Below are positions 24,342-31,733 of a DNA stretch of 64,000 bases, in pieces. The DNA comes from Phycisphaerales bacterium (GTDB taxonomy: Bacteria > Planctomycetota > Phycisphaerae > Phycisphaerales > UBA1924): the NCBI GenBank assembly GCA_035627955.1, contig DASPKU010000007.1, forward strand, positions 1 to 64,000. The letters are read 5' to 3'. The stretch's first letter is position 1. Every line of letters starts with the position of its first letter. The position numbers and the translations under genes were made by a program. Under the pieces are notes generated by a model. It was not told the DNA's origin. It was given only the letters and a program-made list of their open reading frames with translations, and did no database searches.

Positions 24342-27008
24342 TCAGGTGTGCTGGTGAGGGGTGCTCACCGGGTGGTCAGCTGGTGCGGCGTGGTTGGGGA
24401 GCGGGTGATCGGGCGAGGCGGGGTGTTTGCTGCGCCGGCCGGCGAGGATGAGGAGCAGCGGCGCGAGGAGGAGGAACGCGCCCGCGAGGCACGCGGCGAC
24501 CCCGATCGCCACCACGCGCCCCAGCGACTGCACGGCGGGGGTGGTGGTGAGGATGAGCGTGCCGAAGCCGATGAACGAGGTGACGGCGGTGTGGGCGATG
24601 GCGTGGAAGCTGGCCTTGAAGCGGGTGACGAGCTGAGCGCGGGTCTCGTTAGCGTGCTCGCTTTTCTGCGCGAGGACGGCGAGGAAGATGCCGTAATCAA
24701 CGCCGATACCGAGCAGCAGCGGCACGGCCATGGCGTTGGCGAGGTTGAGGCGCTCGTCGGTCATGGCCATGACTGCGAGGAGGACGGCGCCGCCGAAGAG
24801 CAGGGGAATAAGGGAGAGCAGGGTGTACTTGAGGGAGCGCAGGCAGAGGAGGAGCAGAGCGACCACGGCGGCGGTGGCGGCGAGCATGAAGCGGGGGAGG
24901 TCGTGACGGACGGCGTGCTCGACGTCGTGGCCGACGACGGCCATGCCGGTGACGACGGCGCCGGGGATGTCGGCGATGGCGTCGCGGAGGGTGGCGGCCG
25001 CGGCGTCGCGGGTGCGGGCGTCGTTGGTGGGGTTGTGGATGGAGACGAGGGTGATGGCGGCGGGTTTTGTGCGCGGGTCGGAGTTGCGGGCGAGGACGAG
25101 GTCGCGGAGGTCGGGGTAGTTGTTGAGGGTGGCGATGGTGGGCGGGCTCTGCGGGGCGAGGAAGCGGCGGAGGAAGGTCTCGAAGTCGGCGAATGCCTCG
25201 GAGGTAAAGCTGGAAGAGGCGACGGCGGCGCGGAACGCGGCGATCGTCTGGTCGATGTCGAAGCTGGTTGAGGTCGCGGCACGCGCAGGGTCCGGGAGGA
25301 GCGATGCAAGCCCGGTGACGGCGGTGATGTGGCCCTGCTCGCGTGTTTCTGCAGGGGCGAGGGCGCGGTGCACGCGGTGGGTGGTGGAGACGAGTGTGTC
25401 GGGCGTGTCGGCCTCGGTGTAGATGATCATCGTGTCGCCGCCGCCGAAGCGGCGGGCGATCTCGTGCTCGGTCTCCAGCGGGCGGTTGGGCTGCGGGTGC
25501 ATGACGTTGAGGTTGGTCTCGAACGTCGGCAGGCCGCGGAGGATGGTGATGGTGAGGGCCGCGAGCATGAGGAGCGCGCAGGCCCAGAGCATGGGGCGGG
25601 CGCGGCGGTCGAGGGCGGTGACGAGGGGGGTGAGGTGGATGCGCGGGCCGGTGGCGCGGGGGCTGGACGTGCGCGAGGTGAGGCGGAGGAGGGCGGGGAG
25701 GATCCAGACGGTGGCGAAGAGGGAGAGAACCAGGCCGATGGAGCCGAGGATGGCGAAGTCGCGGAGGGCCTGGATGCTGGAGAAGGCGATGGCCGCGAAG
25801 CCGACCACGGTGGTGGTGCTGGCGGCGGTAAGGGGCATGGCCAGGTCGCGGACGGAGGCGAGCGCGGCGTCGGCGGGGGACATGCCGAGTTGGCGGCGCT
25901 CTTCGTAGAAGGAGATGAGGTAGACGGAGAGGTCGATGCCGCAGGCGATGAGGGTGGCGGCGACGGCGGCGGTGAGCGGGGTGAGGACGGGGCTGATGAG
26001 GGCGAAGAGGCCGAAGGCCAGGAGCAGGGCCGCGGCGTTGGGGAGGAAGGCGAGGGGGAAGCTGAAGAGGTTGCGGAAACCGATGAGGAAGACAATCTGG
26101 AGGAGGACGACGGACCAGATAACGTTGCTGGTGAGGTCGCGGCGGATGGCCTGCTCGCTGGCGGCGGCGATGGCGTAGGCGCCGGAGAGCTCGACGGTGA
26201 GGCCCTCGTGCGGGGTGGAGGCGAGGAGCTGGTTGGTTTCCGCGACGATGCGCTTGCAGAAGTCGAGGTCGCTGGGGGAGCGGGTGCCGGCGATGCGGAT
26301 CAGGATGCTGCGGGCGTCCTGCGAGATGAACTCGGGCTGGTTGCGCCAGGTGCGGAAGCCGGCGCGGGAGTGGGCGAGGCGGTCGCCGAGGAACTCGCGC
26401 AGGCGGAGGGGGTCCTTGATGAGCTGCTTGGCGAGGGCGCTGGCGGCGGGGCCGGGTGCCGAGAGCATGGCCTCGTTCTGCGCGAGCTGGGCCTGCATGG
26501 CGGGGAGCGTGAGGCGCTCACGGAGGGCGGCGAGCTCGGCGTCGCTGAGGTAGAGCAGGCCGGCGGGCACGGCCTCCTGCTGGATGAACTGCATGAACTG
26601 GGGGCTGGCGGCGTAGGTGACCTTGCCGAAGGTCTGGTCCCTGTTGCTGGTTTGAGTGTGCGCGGCGGTGTGGGCCTGGACTTTGGTCTCGAGCGCGCGG
26701 GCAAAGGTGAGGAGCTGGGCGGCCGCTTCGTCCTCGGTGCCGGGCGGGTGATCGAGTGTGGCGAGGACGAGGAGCTCGTCGGCGGTGGGGAAGTGATCAA
26801 GGACTTTCTGGAGGGCGACGACGGAGGGCTTGTCGGTGCCGAGGAGGTCGGCGGCGGAGCCGCTGGCGCGAACGCGGGTGATGGCCGCGGCGGCGAGGAG
26901 CATGAGGAGAACGGTGATCGCGAGCGTGGCGCGGGGGTGGTGGACGGGGGCGAGGAGCCAGCGCTCCCAGCGTGTGGCGGAGCGTGCGCCGCGCTGGCCG
27001 TGTATCAC
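24342..27008 (-). CDS. MMPL/RND-family exporter
   Basis: An 888-residue RND-superfamily transporter of the MMPL type. An N-terminal helix (ATLAITVLLMLLAAAAI) precedes a long periplasmic loop, then a block of five to six helices, a second loop and a second block, the two-fold repeat of the family. Family residues include GIGVDYGIFLAVLAQ and ACGIDLSVYLISFYEE in the two sterol-sensing-like helices 4, and both blocks keep the 'GFGTLI/GFAAIAF' helix. MMPL proteins move lipidic products outward; xanthomonadin and aryl-polyene clusters carry one. GTG 27008 overlaps the lipoprotein stop (GTGA). It is the last gene of the cluster. Confidence 0.93.
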   Translation of the reverse strand: MIHGQRGARSATRWERWLLAPVHHPRATLAITVLLMLLAAAAITRVRASGSAADLLGTDKPSVVALQKVLDHFPTADELLVLATLDHPPGTEDEAAAQLLTFARALETKVQAHTAAHTQTSNRDQTFGKVTYAASPQFMQFIQQEAVPAGLLYLSDAELAALRERLTLPAMQAQLAQNEAMLSAPGPAASALAKQLIKDPLRLREFLGDRLAHSRAGFRTWRNQPEFISQDARSILIRIAGTRSPSDLDFCKRIVAETNQLLASTPHEGLTVELSGAYAIAAASEQAIRRDLTSNVIWSVVLLQIVFLIGFRNLFSFPLAFLPNAAALLLAFGLFALISPVLTPLTAAVAATLIACGIDLSVYLISFYEERRQLGMSPADAALASVRDLAMPLTAASTTTVVGFAAIAFSSIQALRDFAILGSIGLVLSLFATVWILPALLRLTSRTSSPRATGPRIHLTPLVTALDRRARPMLWACALLMLAALTITILRGLPTFETNLNVMHPQPNRPLETEHEIARRFGGGDTMIIYTEADTPDTLVSTTHRVHRALAPAETREQGHITAVTGLASLLPDPARAATSTSFDIDQTIAAFRAAVASSSFTSEAFADFETFLRRFLAPQSPPTIATLNNYPDLRDLVLARNSDPRTKPAAITLVSIHNPTNDARTRDAAAATLRDAIADIPGAVVTGMAVVGHDVEHAVRHDLPRFMLAATAAVVALLLLCLRSLKYTLLSLIPLLFGGAVLLAVMAMTDERLNLANAMAVPLLLGIGVDYGIFLAVLAQKSEHANETRAQLVTRFKASFHAIAHTAVTSFIGFGTLILTTTPAVQSLGRVVAIGVAACLAGAFLLLAPLLLILAGRRSKHPASPDHPLPNHAAPADHPVSTPHQHT

Positions 27009-27760
27009 TGCTTCACCGCCCGGCGCGGGGGGGTGAAGGCCGCGGGTTGGATGGGGCCGTTGAGCTCGACGTCCTGGAGGCGGACCTCAGCGGAGCCGTG
27101 CTCGCCGACGGCGCGGATGCGGAGGGGGAAGGGTGTCGCGTTGGGGCCGAGCTCGCGGTAGGTGTCGAGATGGAGGGCCTGGCGCTCGCGGTTGTGCTCG
27201 TCGCGGATGGAGTACTTGATGACGGTGAGGGTGGCGCGGTCGATGGTGGCGACGATAGTGCCGGAGTCGATGGGGCGGGTGGCAGTGAGCTCGGGCGTGG
27301 TGGTGAGGACCAGGCGCGGGTCGCGGAAGAAGTCGCCGGTGAGCAGGGAGATGGCCTGGGCGATCTGCTCGGGGCGGGCGCGCTGAAGGCCGTCGGCGGG
27401 CATGCGCTGCGCGGCCTGCTCGGAGGTCATGAGCCAGACGCCGTCCTCGCGGACGGTGGCGTCGAACACGGCCTGGCCGAGCTTCCAGGTGCGGAGGCGC
27501 AGGCGCGGCTGGTTGTCCTTGAGCTCGAAGACGAGGGCGCCGTCGAAGTTGACGGTCTCGCCCCGGGGGTCAGTAAGGGTGAGTGCGCACGCGGCCTGGA
27601 TGCTGCGGATGGACTCGGCGCGGGCGGCCAGGGTCTCGACGGCGGCCTGCTCGCTGCGCCAGTCGTAGGGGCGGACGTAGGGTTTCGAGCACGCGGTGAG
27701 GGCGGCGAGCGCGATGGCCGCGAGCGTGGTGAGGGTGTGGCGCATAAGTGAGTGGGTCAC
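27005..27760 (-). CDS. Outer-membrane-type lipoprotein, LolB/LolA-fold-like
   Basis: About 250 residues. The N-terminus is a lipoprotein signal (LTTLAAIALAALTAC with the lipobox LTAC), then a beta-rich domain without further cysteines: FDGALVFELKDNQPRLRLRTW and VWLMTSEQAAQRM resemble the half-barrel of LolA/LolB-type proteins. A LolB-like lipoprotein next to an MMPL exporter and a LolA-like gene (35263) fits passage of a lipidic product to the outer membrane. GTG 27760 overlaps the AMP-ligase stop; ATG 27745 is an alternative start that also leaves a full signal peptide. Confidence 0.8.
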   Translation of the reverse strand: MTHSLMRHTLTTLAAIALAALTACSKPYVRPYDWRSEQAAVETLAARAESIRSIQAACALTLTDPRGETVNFDGALVFELKDNQPRLRLRTWKLGQAVFDATVREDGVWLMTSEQAAQRMPADGLQRARPEQIAQAISLLTGDFFRDPRLVLTTTPELTATRPIDSGTIVATIDRATLTVIKYSIRDEHNRERQALHLDTYRELGPNATPFPLRIRAVGEHGSAEVRLQDVELNGPIQPAAFTPPRRAVKQ

Positions 27761-29292
27761 GCCTCGGACTCCAGTTGGGCGCGGAGCACCTTGCCCGCCG
27801 GGGTGCGCGGCAGGGCTTCGCGCGTTTGGAAGAGGCGCGGGACCTTGTGGCCGGGCAGGCGCTCGCGGGCGAAGCGGCGGAGGTCGGCCTCGTCAAGGTT
27901 GCCGTTGACGGGGACGACGACGGCCTTCAGGCGCGAGACGGTGGGCGTGACGGGCACGCCGACGACGGCGCACTCTCGCACGCCGGGGTGGGCGCTGAGC
28001 ACGGCTTCGACCTCGGCGGGGTTGACCTTCATGCCGCCGATGTCGATGAGCTGCTTGAGGCGCCCGGTGATGGTGAGGTTGTTGTGCTCGTCGAGGCGGC
28101 CGAGGTCGCCGGTGAGGAAGTGGCCGTCGATAAAGGGGGGCTCTTCGCCGACGTAGGTGTGCATCATGGAGGGGGCTTTGATCGCCACGATGCCTTCCTG
28201 ACCTGACGCAACCGCGGAAGACTCCACCGAGATGAGGACATCTCGGTGGCACGTGTTGATTGCATCGGGGTCGAGGATGCGGATGCTCACGCCGTGCATG
28301 GGCTGGCCAACGCTGAGGGGGTCGGGGGCGGGGTGGTCGGGGTGGTTGAAGGTGACGGAGCCGAGTTCAGAAGCGCCGTAGAGCTGGCCGACGCGCCGGC
28401 CGAAGCGATGGGCGAAGGCCTCGGCGACGGCGGGTGGGAGCATGCCGCCGGCGGAATAGGCGAGGCGCAGCGCCGTTTCGGGCCGACCCTCAGTCTTGGC
28501 GAGCACCTCGAACATGAAGGGAACGCCCGGGAAAACGGTGCTGCCCTGCGGGTTGTCGGCGGCGAACTCGCGGAGGGCGACGGGGAGGTCCAGGCCGTCG
28601 CAGAGGTGGACGCACGCGCCGGCCCAGAGGGGCGCGAGGAAGCCGTTCTCGATGCCGTAGGCGTGGCAGATCGGCGCGGCGGCAAAGACACGGTCGTTGG
28701 GCGTGAGGCCGGTGGCGTCGGCGACGTTGCGGGCGACGGCGTCGATCGCTGAGGCGGGGCGGTGGACGATCTTGGGCAGGCCCGTGGTCCCGGAGCTTTG
28801 GAGCATGAGGCCGGCGAGTGCGCCCGCGTTCGCGCGAATGGGTGCTGGGGTGGTGGTCGAGAGGAAGGTGTAGAGGTCGAGCTCGTTGCACCTGCTGCTG
28901 CCCGTCGTAGGCGCATGGCCCGAGCACGGGGCCGGGCACCCGTTGAGGATGAGCTTTGCGTTGGTGCCGGCGGCGGCGGCGGGGACCTCTTTCGCAACCG
29001 ACGGGTGCATCGGGAAGGCGACGCACCCCGCGGCCCAGATGCCCAGGCAGGCGGTGAAGTACTCGACGCGGTTGCCGCAGATGAGGATGACGACGTCGCC
29101 CGGCTTGGTGCGCTGGCGGAGCGCGTGGGCCACACCGCCGACCTGCTGCGCGAGCTGCGCGTAGTTGGTGTTCGCGCTCGAGTTCAGGCCGACCTCGCGC
29201 GCGGCGATTGCGTCGGGGCGCTCGAGCGCGTGGCGGGCGAGGCGGGCGAAGAGCTCCATCGGGTGCGCGCCATCAGGACGCGGGGCGCTCAC
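27757..29292 (-). CDS. AMP-dependent acyl/aryl ligase
   Basis: A 511-residue ANL-superfamily adenylating enzyme. The P-loop is MLQSSGTTGLPKIV near residue 160, followed by GQLYGASE, FLTGDLGRLDE, GRLKQLIDIGGMKV and the terminal lysine segment TPAGKVLR. It should activate a carboxylic acid as acyl-AMP and load it on CoA or ACP. With a chorismatase beside it, a hydroxybenzoate starter is the natural candidate substrate. GTG 29292 overlaps the preceding stop by 4 nt (GTGA); ATG 29259 is an alternative that still covers the domain. Confidence 0.92.
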   Translation of the reverse strand: MSAPRPDGAHPMELFARLARHALERPDAIAAREVGLNSSANTNYAQLAQQVGGVAHALRQRTKPGDVVILICGNRVEYFTACLGIWAAGCVAFPMHPSVAKEVPAAAAGTNAKLILNGCPAPCSGHAPTTGSSRCNELDLYTFLSTTTPAPIRANAGALAGLMLQSSGTTGLPKIVHRPASAIDAVARNVADATGLTPNDRVFAAAPICHAYGIENGFLAPLWAGACVHLCDGLDLPVALREFAADNPQGSTVFPGVPFMFEVLAKTEGRPETALRLAYSAGGMLPPAVAEAFAHRFGRRVGQLYGASELGSVTFNHPDHPAPDPLSVGQPMHGVSIRILDPDAINTCHRDVLISVESSAVASGQEGIVAIKAPSMMHTYVGEEPPFIDGHFLTGDLGRLDEHNNLTITGRLKQLIDIGGMKVNPAEVEAVLSAHPGVRECAVVGVPVTPTVSRLKAVVVPVNGNLDEADLRRFARERLPGHKVPRLFQTREALPRTPAGKVLRAQLESEA

Positions 29293-30656
29293 ACCGCCCC
29301 CGCGGTTTCGCGGTGCGGCTTGACCTCTGCACGCGCGTGCATGCCCGGCAGGGGCCCGGGCTCGGGCGCATCGAAGATCGACCACGTGGGGCGCTTGGGC
29401 CCCAGGGCGACGTGCTTCTGGGCCCACACGCAAGCGCGGAAGTACCACATGCGCCAGCGGATGCTCCAGGGCGGGGCGGGCGGGAAGACGTTGCCCGCGA
29501 GCAGGCTGATCACGGCGCGGTGCACCTGGAGCGGCCCCTGCCCCTCCATGAACAGCTCGCGGAAGTTCTGGTGGTGGTACATGCGGATCATGTTGAAGAA
29601 GTACTTGCTGCTGTTGTGCACGTAGCCGCAGTAGCTCTTCTTGAGCTGGTCCACGTTCTTCGCGCCGCGGACCAGCTTGGCGACGGTCTGGCCGACGCGG
29701 ACGCCGCCCATCATGCCCATGCAGGCGCCGGTGGAGAAGATGGGGTCGACGAACACGGCCGCGTCGCCGACGAGGAAGTAGCCGTTGCCCGCGAAGGGCT
29801 CGCAGCGGTAGCTGAAGTCGGCGAGGATGTGGTTGTCTTTGGGCAGTTCGGCGTTCTTGAGCTGGTTGGCGATGTGGGGCACGCGGGCGACGGCCCAAAG
29901 AAGGGCCTGATCGTGCTTGACGGGCAGCTTCTTGGCCTCATCGGCGTCCATCACCATGCCGATGCTGACGACCTCCGAGTTGATCGGGATCATCCAGAAC
30001 CAGCCCTCTTTGTACATCACGATGGTCGGGTAGCCGCCCACCGGCATGGGCTTGCGGTCCACGTTTTTGAAGTGGCCGAAGAAGGCGATCTTGCGGTGGC
30101 CCTCGATGACCTTGCGGGTCTTGAGCAGCTTGCCCAGGAACGAGCCCTGGCCGCTGGCGTCGATGAGCCACCTGCCCTTGACGCGGCCGGCGCTGGTTTC
30201 TACCTCGACCTCGCCGTCGCGCATGACGGGGACGTCCTTGACCGTGACGTTCTCGCGGACGACCGCGCCCTCATCCTGCGCGGCCCGCAGCAGCATGTTG
30301 TCGAACACGGCGCGCTCGATGTTGAAGGCGTAGGTGCACCCCACGCCGGGGAGGCCGCCGTCGAAGCGGAAGTGCATGGACTTCTCGGGCTCCTCGGCCC
30401 ACGCGAACTCGGCCCCCCACTTTTCCACCTGCGGAAGCTTGCTGAGCCGCTCCTCGAGGCCGAGCTCCTTGAGCAGGGCCATCATGCGGGGGAGGAAGCT
30501 CTCGCCGATGTGGAAGCGCGGGTGCTGGGCGCGGTCGAGCACGAGGACGGTGAGGCCCTCGCGGCGCATCTGGAGCGCGGCGGTGGCGCCCGCGGGGCCG
30601 CCGCCGATGACGATGGCGTCGTAGATGGTGTCGGATGTGGAATGGGTGGTGGTCAT
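29289..30656 (-). CDS. FAD-dependent oxidoreductase, flavin-dependent halogenase-like
   Basis: A 455-residue flavoprotein. The dinucleotide fold is AIVIGGGPAGATAAL near residues 14-28 and the second FAD contact is FLVGDAAVFVDPIFSTG near 290. Two features are those of flavin-dependent halogenases: RFHIGESFLPRM near residue 48 and GWFWMIP (the WxWxIP motif) near residue 215. Geranylgeranyl-reductase-type enzymes share the fold, so oxidation rather than halogenation remains possible. Xanthomonadins are brominated aryl polyenes, which makes a halogenase in this cluster plausible. The partner flavin reductase is not seen. The stop overlaps the AMP-ligase start. Confidence 0.88.
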   Translation of the reverse strand: MTTTHSTSDTIYDAIVIGGGPAGATAALQMRREGLTVLVLDRAQHPRFHIGESFLPRMMALLKELGLEERLSKLPQVEKWGAEFAWAEEPEKSMHFRFDGGLPGVGCTYAFNIERAVFDNMLLRAAQDEGAVVRENVTVKDVPVMRDGEVEVETSAGRVKGRWLIDASGQGSFLGKLLKTRKVIEGHRKIAFFGHFKNVDRKPMPVGGYPTIVMYKEGWFWMIPINSEVVSIGMVMDADEAKKLPVKHDQALLWAVARVPHIANQLKNAELPKDNHILADFSYRCEPFAGNGYFLVGDAAVFVDPIFSTGACMGMMGGVRVGQTVAKLVRGAKNVDQLKKSYCGYVHNSSKYFFNMIRMYHHQNFRELFMEGQGPLQVHRAVISLLAGNVFPPAPPWSIRWRMWYFRACVWAQKHVALGPKRPTWSIFDAPEPGPLPGMHARAEVKPHRETAGAV

Positions 30657-30745
30657 GGGACTGCTCGCGTTGCGATGACGGGTGTGGGCGTCTGTGGTGT
30701 TGGCGGGATTGAAGCTGCGCGGTGAGCGGCCGCTTGGGATGGCCA

Positions 30746-30771
30746 GCCGCTCCCTTACGGTCGCGGTTCCT
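30746..30771 (-). repeat. CCGCTCCCTTACGGTCGCGG repeat (copy 1)
   Basis: Found 9 nt beyond the stop of the chorismatase gene. A close copy sits at 40702-40726, again at the end of a minus-strand gene, so it may help terminate transcripts. Confidence 0.7.
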
Positions 30772-30779
30772 ACTGGTTT

Positions 30780-31718
30780 CTACTGGACGGCGGCGACTCC
30801 CTCGACCTCCACCAGCAGCTCGGAGCGGCAGAGGTCGGCGCGGAGGACCTCGACCTTTGCCACGTGGCGGAACTCGCGGGCGCAGGCGTCGCGCATCAGG
30901 GCCTCGTCAACGGCGCGGGGGCAGTAGACGCGGACCTCGCGGAGGCGGTCGAGGGCCGCGGTTTCGGGGCAGCCGCAGCCGCGGGCGATGACGGCGCGGA
31001 GGTTGATGAGGGTTTCGTGGACCTGGGACTCGAGGTCGCCGATGTGGACGGACTCTTCGCCGCGGATGCTGGCGGTGCCGGCGACGAGGAGCACGCGCTC
31101 GCTGCGCAGCTCGGCGATCGTCGCGCGGGCGAAGCACGGGGGCGTGGGGCCGAAGCGGCGGGAGTAGAGGTACGCGGGCACCTGGCGCGGGTTCTCCACC
31201 GGCGTGCCGGGCTTGGTGGCGGCGAGGCAGTGGATCACGAGGTCGTCGCCGCTGTGGCCGATGCCGCTGGCGCAGGCGACGCAGCGGCGCACCTGGTCCA
31301 CGCCGCCGAACCACTCCTGCATCGCGGAGAAGCGGCCGGCGTTGAACGCCATGTAGCGGTCAAGGCCCGGCGCGACGCGGTCGTGCAGGCCGGGGATGTG
31401 GTTCCAGAAGCGCACCGGGTGGTGGGCGTGGCAGACTTTCAGTCGGGTGAACAGGGCGCGGTAGGCGGCGCTCACGTGCGCGGCCACCCCAGGCTCTTGC
31501 AGTTCGCGCAGGTTCGGCACGCGCACACTGACGAGCGCGATGCCATCGCGCTCGATGGCGACAGGCGCGCGGTCGTGCAGGTCGGCGTGCGGCAGCTCGC
31601 CGACGAGACGGGTCACCCACGCGGGCGGGGCGACGACGTCGGCTGCAAGCGCTTCATGAGGCACGGGTTGTGCGAGGGCCGCTGTCACTGGCCGCAAGCA
31701 TACCGCGGTGAGGGGCAC
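30780..31718 (-). CDS. Chorismatase family protein (FkbO/Hyg5/XanB2-like)
   Basis: A 312-residue protein with all the landmarks of the chorismatase family: VRFWNHIPGLHD with LDRYMAFNAGRFSAMQEW (residues ~100-140), KPGTPVENPRQVPAYLYSRR with FGPTPPCFARA (~190-220), LVAGTASIRGEESVHIGD (~232-250) and the close ADLCRSELLVEVEG. These enzymes hydrolyse chorismate to pyruvate plus a cyclohexadiene diol, 3-hydroxybenzoate or, in XanB2, 3- and 4-hydroxybenzoate. Which product forms here depends on active-site residues I cannot assign with certainty. The gene lies 15 nt after the KS fusion and would supply the aromatic starter of the cluster. Start GTG 31718. Confidence 0.92.
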   Translation of the reverse strand: MPLTAVCLRPVTAALAQPVPHEALAADVVAPPAWVTRLVGELPHADLHDRAPVAIERDGIALVSVRVPNLRELQEPGVAAHVSAAYRALFTRLKVCHAHHPVRFWNHIPGLHDRVAPGLDRYMAFNAGRFSAMQEWFGGVDQVRRCVACASGIGHSGDDLVIHCLAATKPGTPVENPRQVPAYLYSRRFGPTPPCFARATIAELRSERVLLVAGTASIRGEESVHIGDLESQVHETLINLRAVIARGCGCPETAALDRLREVRVYCPRAVDEALMRDACAREFRHVAKVEVLRADLCRSELLVEVEGVAAVQ

Positions 31719-31733
31719 TTCACACGCAAACGC

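Noticed and set aside
24258-27161. Long + strand open frames (337 and 610 codons) opposite the MMPL exporter
   Set aside because: They mirror the C-biased third positions of the real gene, are extremely Gly/Glu/Ala-rich and show no domain.
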